Shown here piece by piece: positions 34,783 to 44,209 of a DNA stretch of 64,000 nucleotides. The stretch comes from Methylobacillus flagellatus KT (GTDB lineage Bacteria; Pseudomonadota; Gammaproteobacteria; Burkholderiales; Methylophilaceae). Both the position numbers and the translations under genes were made by a program. The stretch covers positions 992,001-1,056,000 of the forward strand of contig NC_007947.1 of the NCBI RefSeq assembly GCF_000013705.1, in the 5' to 3' direction. The notes under the pieces are model-generated. The model made no database searches. It was not told where the DNA came from and saw nothing but the letters and a program-made list of their open reading frames with translations. The first letter of the stretch is position 1. Each line of letters begins with the position of its first letter.

Positions 34783-35556
34783 TTATTTTATTTGGCGCCA
34801 GTCGAAGCCTTCTTGCTGGCTGGCAATCCCGATCCAATGTTCTTCACAACCCAGAGTGCGACTTAATGCGGTATTGACCAGGGCCGGATGATTATTTTTC
34901 TCGCTCAGGTGTGCCGCGACGATATGCTGTAGCTTGCGATTATCGAGTTTGCCTAGCAGGGTGGCCGCGCTCTCATTGTCCAGATGTCCAAGGCGGCCGC
35001 CTACGCGTTGTTTCAGGGAGCGTACGTAGGGGCCGTTGTGCAACATGTCTACATCATGGTTACATTCCAGCACCAATGCGTCACAGGCGCTCAATGTGGC
35101 TTCGATGTGTGGCGTCGAGGTGCCTGCATCAGTGAGTACGCCGAGCTTGTGCTTGCCATCTTCGAAAGTGAACTGCACTGGCTCGCGTGCATCGTGGGGG
35201 ACAGGATAAGGCTGGATTTGCAAGTTGCCGATGCTGAAAGGTTGATGGCTGTCGATGATGTGCAAGTCAAATTCGAGTTCCTTGGGCATGAGTTTCTGAC
35301 TTGTGATATATGTGCCGTAGGTCAACCAGACCGGGATGCGGTAGCGGTTGGCTAGTTTGAAAACTCCGCCTGTATGGTCATCGTGTTCGTGGGTGACAAG
35401 AATGCCATTGATCTCTTCTGGTTGAAGGCCTAGCCTGGCGATGCGCCGGATCGCGTCGCGCAACCCGAATCCGCAGTCTAGCAACAGGCGGGTTGAGTCT
35501 TGCTCAATAACCAGTCCGTTGCCTGTGCTGCCGCTGCCGAGGGAGGCAAATCGCAT
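34783..35556 (-). CDS. Metallo-beta-lactamase-fold hydrolase, YycJ/WalJ-like
   Basis: This 257-residue enzyme carries the metal-binding motif LVTHEHDDHTGG (about residue 54) and GSGSTGN at the N-terminus. Further ligands are in VLTDAGTSTP and AAHLSEKNNHP. YycJ-like proteins are suggested to be DNA-processing nucleases, with a conserved place beside bamC-dapA in Betaproteobacteria. The substrate here is not shown. It lies downstream of bamC with a 69-base gap. Confidence 0.88.
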   Translation of the reverse strand: MRFASLGSGSTGNGLVIEQDSTRLLLDCGFGLRDAIRRIARLGLQPEEINGILVTHEHDDHTGGVFKLANRYRIPVWLTYGTYITSQKLMPKELEFDLHIIDSHQPFSIGNLQIQPYPVPHDAREPVQFTFEDGKHKLGVLTDAGTSTPHIEATLSACDALVLECNHDVDMLHNGPYVRSLKQRVGGRLGHLDNESAATLLGKLDNRKLQHIVAAHLSEKNNHPALVNTALSRTLGCEEHWIGIASQQEGFDWRQIK

Positions 35557-35625
35557 ATCAGCAAATATTGCTCAAGGGCGATTGCGATTTTAATGAAACC
35601 AAATCAACAAGCGCCCTGATGTTAA

Positions 35626-36834
35626 TTATTTGAGCTGCTCGAAGAGCAGGTTGATGATGCGGTTTGCCGTGCTGGTGCGCTCGCGCTGCCCATCCTTGTC
35701 TGTGATGGTAATCAAGGAGCTGCTGGAGCCTGAACTTTCTACCCGGACCTGGTATTGAGTGTCCCCTGATTTGCGCTTTTGGTTGCCATCCTTGTCAGCC
35801 TTGTCTTTCCCCCAGAACTTCAGGGTTTCCAGTAGGCCCTTCTTTTCCTTTGGTAATTCATCAATGTCATTATCCGTGTAACGGACATAGAAGATACCGC
35901 TCGACCGGTCGCGATCCTCGACGACGAAGCCAATACGATCCAGCGCCAGCCCTACACGACGCCATGCTCGGTCAAAGGCATCATTGGTGCTGAGGCTGAG
36001 TGTGCCGTCGCTTTCCTTGTTGATGCTGGCACGCAATTCTGGGGAGGCATTGGCAATAATGCTGCGGGATCTCTTTTCTTCTACGCCAAGACGTACCATC
36101 AATCTACGTAATAGCTCCGCATCAATGTCCTCCGCAATGGCGCGGGATTCTTCCGAACCTGTGCGCTTTGTCTTGGTGGGAGCGTAACCCATTTCGACTT
36201 CCCCGGCGATGGTGCGTACCTTGATCTTGCCGTCGTCTGGCACATTGCTGACGGCACGATGGCTCATATAGATTTCAGTCGTACCAGGCTCTACCCCACG
36301 ATCGATACGCGTGCGGAATTTTTGGCGGTTTTGCAGGCTGTTGAGCTTGTCAAGCCAGCCCTGGAATTTTTCTAGGTAAGTCTTATCATTAGGGTCCAGT
36401 GAGCTGGGGTCAACCCATTCAGTCTCCATGACACCGGTTTGCGGGTTTTCTATCTGGACGGCAAATCCAAGGTCAGTCCAGAATTCACGGATGACGGGCC
36501 AGACTTTTTCTGGTTCGGCATTCACTACCAGCCATCTTTGCGCGCCTGCACGCTCCATGCGGACGCCGTCTGGGTTTGGCAACACTTTATCCTGCTCGTT
36601 TTCTATTTGACCGCTTTCATTCAGCGACTGGCTGTAGTCCGAATAGTTGGTGGCGGCACCGGGAATGGCGTAAGCGTCACTGGCCGAAATGTTGGTCAGG
36701 TCGGGTGGCACTTCCAGAGGGCGCGCGCGTCCTGCGGCTTTGTAATCTGAGCTGGTGTCGAGGAATGGAATGGAGCACCCGCTGATGGTCAGCAATGTAG
36801 CCAATAAAACAGGTTGGAGTGTGAGTCGATTCAT
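35626..36834 (-). CDS. bamC: Outer-membrane assembly lipoprotein BamC
   Basis: BamC is a lipoprotein of the BAM complex that inserts outer-membrane proteins. With a start at 36834 it has 402 residues and a lipobox (LLTISGCS). An unstructured N-terminal segment (PLEVPPDLTNIS) binds BamD in E. coli, followed by two helix-grip domains (about 110-200 and 260-330). It lies 29 bases downstream of dapA, the standard pairing. Confidence 0.92.
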   Translation of the reverse strand: MNRLTLQPVLLATLLTISGCSIPFLDTSSDYKAAGRARPLEVPPDLTNISASDAYAIPGAATNYSDYSQSLNESGQIENEQDKVLPNPDGVRMERAGAQRWLVVNAEPEKVWPVIREFWTDLGFAVQIENPQTGVMETEWVDPSSLDPNDKTYLEKFQGWLDKLNSLQNRQKFRTRIDRGVEPGTTEIYMSHRAVSNVPDDGKIKVRTIAGEVEMGYAPTKTKRTGSEESRAIAEDIDAELLRRLMVRLGVEEKRSRSIIANASPELRASINKESDGTLSLSTNDAFDRAWRRVGLALDRIGFVVEDRDRSSGIFYVRYTDNDIDELPKEKKGLLETLKFWGKDKADKDGNQKRKSGDTQYQVRVESSGSSSSLITITDKDGQRERTSTANRIINLLFEQLK

Positions 36835-36863
36835 GGTTTCTCTATGACTGAATAACTGTGACA

Positions 36864-37736
36864 TCAAATGGCAGCTTGCTTCATGGCGCTGCGCAATGTG
36901 TCATGAAATTGGGATGATAGTGGCACGAGTGGCAGGCGAATGCCACCTTGGATCAAGCCCATCTGTTGCAGTACCCACTTCACCGGGATTGGATTGGCTT
37001 CGATAAACAGTTTTTGATGCAATGCGAATAGCTTGGCATTGGTACTACGGGCAGTCTTGAGATCGCCTGTCAGTGCGGCAGCACACATCTCATGCATCAG
37101 CCTGGGAGCGGCGTTTGCCGTCACCGAGATGACGCCGCGTCCGCCGAGCAGCAATAATGCAAGGCTACTGGCATCATCACCACTGTAAACTGCAAATCCT
37201 TCAGGTGCGCGCAGGATCAGGTCAGTGCCACGTTCGATATTACCGGTGGCATCCTTGATGCCAATGATATTCTCTATTGCAGCAAGGCGCAGTACGGTTT
37301 CATTATGCAGGTCGCAACCTGTCCGACCCGGAACGTTATAAAGAATCTGTGGAATATCTACAGCTGCGGCAATGGCCTTGAAGTGCTGGTACAGGCCTTC
37401 CTGCGTTGGTTTGTTGTAATAGGGGGTAACAAGCAGGCATGCATCTGCCCCCAGCGCTTTTGCTTTACGGGTAAGCGCAATGGCTTCGCTGGTGGAGTTG
37501 GCCCCTGTGCCAGCGATGACCGGGATGCGTCCGGCACTGTGTTCAACTGCGGTTTTGATCAGCAGGGCATGTTCATCAAAGTCGACCGTGGGAGATTCCC
37601 CTGTTGTGCCCACGACGACGATACCATCGGATTTTTGCTCGATATGGTAGTCGATGAGTGAACGTAATGCCTGGATATCCAGGCTGCCATCATCGTGCAT
37701 GGGGGTGACGATGGCAACGAGACTGCCTTGCAGCAT
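36864..37736 (-). CDS. dapA: 4-hydroxy-tetrahydrodipicolinate synthase
   Basis: DapA condenses pyruvate and aspartate semialdehyde in lysine and peptidoglycan synthesis. It has 290 residues, the usual length. The active-site Tyr is in [11 protein letters not shown] (about 133) and the Schiff-base Lys in [11 protein letters not shown] (about 161). The start is the ATG at 37736 with [17 protein letters not shown] next. It begins the dapA-bamC operon. Confidence 0.97.
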   Translation of the reverse strand: MLQGSLVAIVTPMHDDGSLDIQALRSLIDYHIEQKSDGIVVVGTTGESPTVDFDEHALLIKTAVEHSAGRIPVIAGTGANSTSEAIALTRKAKALGADACLLVTPYYNKPTQEGLYQHFKAIAAAVDIPQILYNVPGRTGCDLHNETVLRLAAIENIIGIKDATGNIERGTDLILRAPEGFAVYSGDDASSLALLLLGGRGVISVTANAAPRLMHEMCAAALTGDLKTARSTNAKLFALHQKLFIEANPIPVKWVLQQMGLIQGGIRLPLVPLSSQFHDTLRSAMKQAAI

Positions 37737-37921
37737 GGTTATGCGACCTGATAATGATGAAACCCGCCTATTTTAACTGAAACCAAGGGGATAATAATAT
37801 GATTTTATGCGCTTTCAGGGTGCTCACTCATTGCAGGAAAAGGTGGTTTCACAGCGGAAAAGCCTAATGGGGATATTATTTTCCTATAATATTCGCCAAT
37901 ATTTTCACAAGCGACAGATTG

Positions 37922-38659
37922 ATGAAGCCTGATGCAATAACCATACCAACCATGGCTGCGGTGGCGAGCTTATTTTCTGTATTGTCCCATGCGAATGATG
38001 CAGCATTGAGCAGTGAGCAGCCTTCTATTCCAGAACCCATGCTATTTGACCTGGTGCGACCGCTGGGTTCTCCCAGGGGGGAGCTGGAGGTAAACAATCT
38101 GGCAGAGCATTCCCTACGTCATGGTGATATCCAGTGGGCTCCGGAAATCGAATATGCGTTTGCGGACGGATATGCCATCGAGGTTGAGCTGCCGTTCGAG
38201 AATTCATCATTGTCAACATATAAGCTGGCATTGCAAGGCACGATGGACTCTCATTCAAGTGATCGAATGGTTCATGGCTGGCAGGTAATTGCCCGTCGCC
38301 AGGCGGATGAGGATGTGTATTCTGCGGATGCATTGTATTTGCATGGATACCGTTTTAACTCCAGGTGGAGCACATTCAATATGTTGGGTATGCGGCGTAC
38401 TGAATTTGGTGGTGATGGTATGAATACGGTACTTTCCAATAACAGCCTGTTCTATAGATTTTCCAGCAAGCTTGTGCTGGGGCTGGAAGTGAACAATGAA
38501 ATTGACCATCACATGAAGTGGCGATATCGCATCACGCCACAGATGCATTATAACTTCGACAAACATCGTACTTTGCAATTTGGCCTCGGCCCTTCAAGGC
38601 TTGACGATGACATGAGGACAGAGTGGCTGGCTTCCTGGCGGCTGATCTATGCTTTCTGA
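37922..38659 (+). CDS. Exported beta-barrel protein, unknown
   Basis: This 245-residue protein has a probable signal peptide (TMAAVASLFSVLSHA) and a beta-rich mature part (WAPEIEYAFADGYAIEVELP, LYLHGYRFNSRWSTF, TPQMHYNFDKHRTLQFGLG), ending in an aromatic residue (LIYAF), typical of an outer-membrane barrel. The start is ATG at 37922; a TTG just before it is possible. No family is recognised. Its end overlaps the convergent esterase gene by 13 bases. Confidence 0.65.
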   Translation: MKPDAITIPTMAAVASLFSVLSHANDAALSSEQPSIPEPMLFDLVRPLGSPRGELEVNNLAEHSLRHGDIQWAPEIEYAFADGYAIEVELPFENSSLSTYKLALQGTMDSHSSDRMVHGWQVIARRQADEDVYSADALYLHGYRFNSRWSTFNMLGMRRTEFGGDGMNTVLSNNSLFYRFSSKLVLGLEVNNEIDHHMKWRYRITPQMHYNFDKHRTLQFGLGPSRLDDDMRTEWLASWRLIYAF

Positions 38660-39222
38660 TGCCCAGCGTCTTCGGGCGGAAGCATATCCCGAATGCAGGC
38701 CGCAATGAGGTCGGTTCGGGCAAAGCGGTGATGGCCGCCACCGGGCAGTATCAGCTTGGCTTTGCCGGAGAAATTCACGACGCTTTCCATATATGGAATT
38801 AATTCATCGCCTTGCTCGTGGAGCACGGTAAGCCTGCTGGGCTGGCCGTTGACACGGTAAGCAGCATATTTTCCCAAGTGGGCCTCGGTCAACCAGCCTT
38901 GTTCGTGTGAGTAGAAATTCTCCACTTTGCCGATATAGCGCTGCAGGCTCAATTCAGGATGCATGCAGGGATTGATCAGCAAACAGGGTTGCCGATAGCG
39001 GCATGCAAACTGATAGGCCCAGAAGCCGCCGAGTGATGAGCCTGTGAGCAGGACACCCTGGTTCAGCAATGGCAGGATGGCTTGTTCGAGCTGTATATAG
39101 GCAATATCGGGATCCCAGCTGTTGTATTCGGGAATGGTGACCAGGGGGAAATGTTGTCGTAGTAGTGATGATTTTTCACTTGCCGGGCTGGAGTTGAAGC
39201 CTGGCATGTAAAGTATGTTCAA
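38647..39222 (-). CDS. YqiA-like alpha/beta hydrolase (UPF0227)
   Basis: This 191-residue esterase-fold protein starts with MNILYMPGFNSSPAS and has the nucleophile Ser in LLTGSSLGGFWAYQFA (about 63), a conserved NPCMHPE and the acid/base region with DELIPY and GGGHHRF. E. coli YqiA hydrolyses short acyl esters; the natural substrate is unknown. It lies 21 bases downstream of a HAD phosphatase gene. Confidence 0.85.
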   Translation of the reverse strand: MNILYMPGFNSSPASEKSSLLRQHFPLVTIPEYNSWDPDIAYIQLEQAILPLLNQGVLLTGSSLGGFWAYQFACRYRQPCLLINPCMHPELSLQRYIGKVENFYSHEQGWLTEAHLGKYAAYRVNGQPSRLTVLHEQGDELIPYMESVVNFSGKAKLILPGGGHHRFARTDLIAACIRDMLPPEDAGHQKA

Positions 39223-39243
39223 ACGATATTCTCCTGCGTCGTA

Positions 39244-40026
39244 TCAGTCACGCAATCCTAGCAGCGCAGGCAGGTCGGCGATAGAGTCTATTATCAGGTC
39301 TGGCGTGACTGATGAGGAGGCAAGATATTCTTCGCGAAACTTGCCGGTGCGCACCAGTACCCCGCGAATGCCTGCTTTTTGTGCGCCTCCGATGTCCGAG
39401 TCGACATCATCTCCAATCATTAGCACTTCAGATGCCGGGAGCTTGAGATCTGCGAGGGCGATCTGAAAGAACTCGGTGGCAGGCTTGCCGATGATCATGG
39501 CTTGTGTGCCTGCTGCATACTCAAGCCCGGTGATGAATCCACCGATATCTATCTGCAGTCCAGCCTCGGTTTGCCAGAATCGGTTCTTGTGGATGGCAAT
39601 CAGCTTTGCGCCGTTCTTGAGACAGTTGAAGACCTCGTTCATGATGTCGTAGGTCCAGGCTTGGCCGATATCACCAACGACAATGTATTCAGCGGAAGTG
39701 TTGGACTGACGGAAATGCGAGAAGTCCTTCTTGACATCATCCGCCAGCAGAAAGCGGCAGATGGGATTGCCGAGTTGTTCGAGGTATTTCAATGCGGCTT
39801 CAGGGGCACTGATGATTTCCTCCGGCGCGATATAGAATCCCATGCCCAGGATTTTCTGATGCAAGGAATGGCGCGAAAGCGTGCTGGTGTTGGTGACAAA
39901 ACGACAGCCCAGGCCTTGCCGGCGTAACAAATCTATTGTTTCTATCGCGCCTGGAATCGGGCTGTTGCCTATATGCAGGACGCCATCCAGGTCGAACAGG
40001 ACGGCGTTGACAGATGAAGTGTCCAT
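39244..40026 (-). CDS. HAD-family phosphatase (HDHD2/NagD-like)
   Basis: This 260-residue hydrolase has the HAD nucleophile motif VLFDLDGVLH, the Thr in FVTNTST, the Lys in IIGKPATEFFQ and the acidic motif MIGDDVDSDIGGAQKAG. A C2-type cap is present, as in NagD and HDHD2. The substrate is a sugar phosphate, nucleotide or similar and cannot be told from sequence. It is followed by the YqiA-like gene. Confidence 0.9.
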   Translation of the reverse strand: MDTSSVNAVLFDLDGVLHIGNSPIPGAIETIDLLRRQGLGCRFVTNTSTLSRHSLHQKILGMGFYIAPEEIISAPEAALKYLEQLGNPICRFLLADDVKKDFSHFRQSNTSAEYIVVGDIGQAWTYDIMNEVFNCLKNGAKLIAIHKNRFWQTEAGLQIDIGGFITGLEYAAGTQAMIIGKPATEFFQIALADLKLPASEVLMIGDDVDSDIGGAQKAGIRGVLVRTGKFREEYLASSSVTPDLIIDSIADLPALLGLRD

Positions 40027-40073
40027 GATGTGTACCTCCTGGAAAGTCCACTATGGGACAAGCAAGCCTTGTG

Positions 40074-40102
40074 CCGAAAAAACAACGGAGGCAAATGCCT
40101 CC
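40074..40102 (-). terminator. Terminator after the membrane cytochrome gene
   Basis: A 7-bp stem (GGAGGCA / TGCCTCC) with a 2-base centre is followed on the minus strand by GTTGTTTTTTC, 45 bases past the cytochrome stop. Confidence 0.65.
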
Positions 40103-40147
40103 ATCGCTTAACTTAAATATTCAGTCTTGTTTGCGTGGTGCAAACCT

Positions 40148-40924
40148 TCAATTCCTCAAATCTGCTTCCCAGGCATTGCCATAGGTTTTGCCGTTGCGAG
40201 AGAGGATCAGCATTTGATACATGCTGGTCACCCACATGAATGTGGACGCGATACTGTAGCCGATCCCGCCAATGATCGTCAGCCAGGCGAACCCAGGGTT
40301 GAGCTTGGTCAGCCACCACGAGAGCACGTCAAGGATCAAGAACGCGAATGGGAAGGCAATGGCCAGTATTTTCAGGATGCGAGGCACATTCACGGCAAAA
40401 CTGAAAATGAAAGCCATGAGGAAGAAAATGAAGCAGATCCCGAACAAGTGGATATGGGAAACTCTTGTCAGGCTCTGAATCGTGGCGCCCTCATTGACGG
40501 CAGATACTTGTTTTACGCCTTCATAGGTTGTGTAGTCTGGGATGCCGGGAATCACGCTGTGGCACATGACACAGTGTTTGGCAAATACGCCCTTGAAGTG
40601 GTTTTCCCATTGATCTTCAGGTGCGCCATTGCGCACCCACTTGATGATGTCGAGGCGTACCTCAGGAGGTGCATGCGGTTTCATCGAGCCGTTAAGTTTG
40701 CTTTCCAGCTTGCTGCCGCTGCGGTCCCCGTAATAGCTGTAGACGATATCATCCTTGGACAGCCCCAACTTGCCATCAGCCATGCCGTGCGTCAGCATGA
40801 TCTGTAGCCCTGCCATGCAAAGGCCGACGCCGATGACCAGCAGGTAGCCTATGAACAAGACCTTGATCGACATGGGAAGATTGGGGAGGTTTAGCCAGGG
40901 AAGGCTGGAGGGTGTTTCTTTCAT
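40148..40924 (-). CDS. Membrane-bound mono-haem c-type cytochrome
   Basis: This 258-residue protein has an N-terminal membrane helix, a periplasmic domain with one haem c site (HCVMCHSV, CxxCH near residue 122), and at least four more helices after about residue 155 (IHLFGICFIFFLMAFIFSF, AFPFAFLILDVLSWWLT, GIGYSIASTFMWVTSMYQML). The start at 40924 is chosen over 40990. The electron partners are unknown. It may feed a periplasmic respiratory or methylotrophic chain; the neighbouring genes do not settle this. Confidence 0.75.
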   Translation of the reverse strand: MKETPSSLPWLNLPNLPMSIKVLFIGYLLVIGVGLCMAGLQIMLTHGMADGKLGLSKDDIVYSYYGDRSGSKLESKLNGSMKPHAPPEVRLDIIKWVRNGAPEDQWENHFKGVFAKHCVMCHSVIPGIPDYTTYEGVKQVSAVNEGATIQSLTRVSHIHLFGICFIFFLMAFIFSFAVNVPRILKILAIAFPFAFLILDVLSWWLTKLNPGFAWLTIIGGIGYSIASTFMWVTSMYQMLILSRNGKTYGNAWEADLRN

Positions 40925-41060
40925 GGTATTCTCGTCTAGCGTAAAAAAAATACAAGCAACGCAAGCATACCTCAATTTGAGATATAGCACCTAGTTTTAG
41001 TAGGGTTATTGCAAATGAAAAGTCTTACTGTCGTAGTAAGGCTTGCATCGGTGCAATAAG

Positions 41061-41201
41061 TCAGTGCGATGAGGCGTTTTTCCGCTCCTTGCGGGCGTTC
41101 AGTATGCAGAATCCAATCCAATAGCTGATGACGATAATGGTCAGGATGATGGTGCTGATCGATGCAATGCCCACCCACGAACCAAACAGTACTTTAAGCA
41201 T
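41061..41201 (-). CDS. Small membrane protein (DUF3149-like)
   Basis: A 46-residue frame starting MLKVLFGSWVGIASISTIIL has one membrane helix and a basic tail (ARKERKN). The MLK-LFG-xxVG start pattern resembles DUF3149 proteins, though I did not confirm it. It lies 136 bases upstream of the cytochrome gene on the same strand. The 238 bases up to the PilZ gene hold no gene. Confidence 0.6.
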   Translation of the reverse strand: MLKVLFGSWVGIASISTIILTIIVISYWIGFCILNARKERKNASSH

Positions 41202-41439
41202 AGTGGTCTCCTTATTATCGTTGTCGTGGTTAAAGATTAATAACCATGATAATTTTATGGATATGCTACGCTTTTGCTAGGAAGAGTAAAGACCTTTATC
41301 AAAAAATGGTTAAATTTTCTTCTGCCGCATCGGTGTTGTCTTGTCTCGCTATCTGACATCAGCAATAATCCGGCGGATAACATGAGCAGACAGACCATGG
41401 TTTTGCCCCGGACAATAAGCGCAATAAGAACAGGCCATC

Positions 41440-42153
41440 ATGACAACCATTGAGAATCAACCCGAGGCGGGAAGCGGGGTGCAGGGAATGATCGGGTTTG
41501 AGGAACTCAACCTGCAACCGGGGACCAGACTGCAGTTAATGCGGCACCGGGGCCGTACTCCCGTACAATACCTTTCCACCTTTATCGGCATGGAGCGCAA
41601 TGAATACCTGCTGTTGCGTTTGCCGAAGGCGCAGGGCACCTTCCTGACCTTTTACGACGGGGAGAAAGTCACGGTTCGCGTCTTTTCCGGGGTCATGATC
41701 AGTAGCTTTGACGCCAGCGTGATCCAGACGATCCATCATCCCTTGAATTGCTTGTGCATTTCCTTTCCCCATGCCATCCAGGTGAAGAAAATCCGTAGGG
41801 AAATGCGGATCAAGGTCGATATCGAAGGGCGGCTGGGGTTGCAGGATAGAACTATTTTGCCAGTAAAGTTGACCAATATCAGCGCCACCGGATGCCAGAT
41901 TCTGGTTGATCGCGATATCGGCAAGGTTGACGGCCAGGTGGTCTTGAATTTCAACATTGCCCAATTGCACGACGATGAGACTTCCGCCATGACTCTGGAG
42001 GCCAAGGTGCGCAACGTGGTGCCAGCAGGTCTGTCAGGCGGTGCAAGCTTTCTTGCCGGCCTTGAGTTTGTGGCACTGGAAAGCAACGTGCAATTGCTCG
42101 TGCGCCATTATGTCTACGAATGCCTAGTCGATAGGCGGCAGAACTTGGTCTAG
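41440..42153 (+). CDS. YcgR-like flagellar brake / PilZ domain protein
   Basis: This 237-residue protein has an N-terminal YcgR-like domain (about 20-115) and a C-terminal PilZ domain (about 120-235). The c-di-GMP binding residues are visible as RREMRIKV (RxxxR) and the later DRDIGKVDGQ with NISATGCQILVD (a D/NxSxxG motif). YcgR binds c-di-GMP and slows flagellar motors; PilZ proteins also control exopolysaccharide. No flagellar genes are adjacent. Confidence 0.88.
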   Translation: MTTIENQPEAGSGVQGMIGFEELNLQPGTRLQLMRHRGRTPVQYLSTFIGMERNEYLLLRLPKAQGTFLTFYDGEKVTVRVFSGVMISSFDASVIQTIHHPLNCLCISFPHAIQVKKIRREMRIKVDIEGRLGLQDRTILPVKLTNISATGCQILVDRDIGKVDGQVVLNFNIAQLHDDETSAMTLEAKVRNVVPAGLSGGASFLAGLEFVALESNVQLLVRHYVYECLVDRRQNLV

Positions 42154-42293
42154 GCACTAACCAATGGAAAGGAAACGCATACCGATCTAAATCGCTATAC
42201 GGAAATCTGTTTTTTTACATAGAATCGCGTTGGGATACAGCTAGAGGTTCGTAGTCACTTTAACAATGAAGTAACAACCTGCCGGGAGATCTC

Positions 42294-42827
42294 GTGAAGA
42301 AAATAGCATTTGCGTTACTAGCATGCTGTACTTTGAATAATACTGCCAATGCGGTGGACGGTATTGCGTTCACAGGCGGGCACGGCCCCGATGCCAATAT
42401 GGTCGCTGTTTCGCTGACCTGGGATTGGGGGAAGCGTTGGTTCACAGAGGGGGATTGGCACCTTGGAGGATATTGGGAGTTGACTGGTGCTGCCTGGAAA
42501 GGCGACGGGCCATCTCCTGAAAAAGAACTGTATGCGATCGGCATAGCGCCGGTGTTCCGTTTGCAGCGCTTCACACCATCAGGGTGGCTCAATCCTTATG
42601 CGGAAGCTGGCATAGGCGCCTATCAGTTCTCTGGTCGGCGCGTGCATGGAAGCCTCAGCATGGGAACTCGCTTCGAGTTCGGCAGCCATGTCGGCTTGGG
42701 CGTCACGTTCGGCGACCAGCAGCAATATGATCTCAGCTATCGCTTTCAGCATTTCTCCAATGCGGGCATCACCAGCGAGAACCCGGGAGTCAATTTCAAC
42801 GAAATCCGTTTCGGATATCATTTCTAA
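42294..42827 (+). CDS. Lipid A 3-O-deacylase, PagL-like
   Basis: This 177-residue outer-membrane barrel has a signal peptide ending near ANA (residue 20). The catalytic His-Ser pair of PagL is visible in RFQHFSNAGI near residue 155, followed by NPGVNFNEIRFGYHF with a C-terminal Phe. PagL removes an acyl chain from lipid A, lowering its endotoxicity. GGGAGATCTC precedes the start GTG/ATG region. Confidence 0.85.
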   Translation: MKKIAFALLACCTLNNTANAVDGIAFTGGHGPDANMVAVSLTWDWGKRWFTEGDWHLGGYWELTGAAWKGDGPSPEKELYAIGIAPVFRLQRFTPSGWLNPYAEAGIGAYQFSGRRVHGSLSMGTRFEFGSHVGLGVTFGDQQQYDLSYRFQHFSNAGITSENPGVNFNEIRFGYHF

Positions 42828-42902
42828 CTTACCCGGATAAAGCAGATTCATCATATCGGGTGGCGGTTATAATTCTGTTATTCCTTCATAACGGACGACA
42901 GA

Positions 42903-43553
42903 ATGATCGAACTTGCAGATCGCATAGACGCCATATTGCCCCAGACCCAATGTACGCAATGTGGATATGCTGGCTGCCGTCCATATGCCGATGCGATTGC
43001 CAAGGGAGAGGCAGCCATCAATCAGTGCCCGCCTGGCGGCGAGGCTGGGATTCGTGCATTGGCACAGCTGCTTGGTCAGCCATATGTGCCTTTGAATCCA
43101 TTTCACGGCGCCACCCGACCCAAGATGCGTGCTGTCATCGATGAGGCCCGTTGCATCGGGTGTACTTTATGTATCAAGGCATGTCCTGTGGATGCCATCC
43201 TGGGGGCGCACAAGCAGATGCATACGGTGATTGCGGATGAATGTACCGGTTGCGAATTGTGTTTGGTGCCTTGTCCTATGGAGTGCATCGACATGGTGCC
43301 CCTGATAGAGCAGGATTGGGATTACACGCGTCCGGAAAGCCATGCGCGTCAGGTAGCCGATGCAGCCCGCACACGGCATCTAGCACGTTTGCATCGTCTC
43401 GAGCGGAATGCGTCAAAGCGATCAGGCGTAGCGACTCCGCAGGGCTCTGATCGTCAGGTGTCCAACCCTGTAGAGGCAAAGAAAGCGGCGTTGGCTGTTG
43501 CCATGGCCCGTGTTCGCGCCCAACGAAAAATCACAGACCCGGAAAAAGCATGA
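42903..43553 (+). CDS. RnfB-like electron-transport ferredoxin protein
   Basis: This 216-residue protein starts with an Fe4S4 domain ([21 protein letters not shown] at about residues 18-48) and carries two 4Fe-4S ferredoxin motifs ([32 protein letters not shown]). This is RnfB/RsxB without its N-terminal membrane anchor. RnfA, C, D, E and G are not adjacent, so it may act alone as a soluble electron carrier. Nth follows with a 4-base overlap, as in E. coli rsx operons where nth is the last gene. Confidence 0.9.
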   Translation: MIELADRIDAILPQTQCTQCGYAGCRPYADAIAKGEAAINQCPPGGEAGIRALAQLLGQPYVPLNPFHGATRPKMRAVIDEARCIGCTLCIKACPVDAILGAHKQMHTVIADECTGCELCLVPCPMECIDMVPLIEQDWDYTRPESHARQVADAARTRHLARLHRLERNASKRSGVATPQGSDRQVSNPVEAKKAALAVAMARVRAQRKITDPEKA

Positions 43554-44209
43554 ATCCAGAAAAATGTAGAGAGCTGTTCCGCCGGCTCAGTCTTGCCATT
43601 CCAGAACCGACAACCGAACTTGTGCATGCGAGCACGTTCGAATTACTGATTGCCGTCATTCTTTCCGCTCAAGCAACCGATAAGGGCGTGAACATCGCGA
43701 CAGCGAAGCTGTTCCCTGTTGCCAATACGCCCCAAGCAATTCTTGATCTTGGTATCGAGGGCCTGGAAGGCTACATTAAGACGATAGGGCTCTATCGCAG
43801 CAAGGCCAAGAACATCATGGCAACCTGCCGCCTGCTGGTGGAGCGATATAATGGCGAGGTTCCTAATACGCGTGAAGCATTGGAAAGCTTGCCGGGCGTC
43901 GGGCGCAAGACGGCCAATGTGATATTGAACACAGCATTCGGTCACCCCACTATCGCGGTCGATACGCATATCTTTCGACTCGGCAACCGTATTGGGCTCG
44001 CACCAGGCAAGACACCGCTTGAGGTGGAAAACAAGCTGATGAAAGTAGTGCCCAAGGAGTACCTGCGTGATGCACACCATTTGCTGATCCTTCACGGGCG
44101 ATATGTGTGCGTGGCGCGCAAGCCCAAGTGTGGCGAGTGTGTCATTTACGACCTGTGTGAGTTCAAGGCCAAATCGACGCCAGCGTCTGCTGCCGTGGAG
44201 GCCATTTGA
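43550..44209 (+). CDS. nth: Endonuclease III
   Basis: Endonuclease III removes oxidised pyrimidines and cuts the abasic site. It has 219 residues. The helix-hairpin-helix is [13 protein letters not shown] with catalytic Lys, the catalytic Asp is in [11 protein letters not shown], and the [4Fe-4S] cluster ligands are in [17 protein letters not shown] (spacing 6-2-5). It overlaps the RnfB-like gene by 4 bases. Confidence 0.96.
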   Translation: MNPEKCRELFRRLSLAIPEPTTELVHASTFELLIAVILSAQATDKGVNIATAKLFPVANTPQAILDLGIEGLEGYIKTIGLYRSKAKNIMATCRLLVERYNGEVPNTREALESLPGVGRKTANVILNTAFGHPTIAVDTHIFRLGNRIGLAPGKTPLEVENKLMKVVPKEYLRDAHHLLILHGRYVCVARKPKCGECVIYDLCEFKAKSTPASAAVEAI

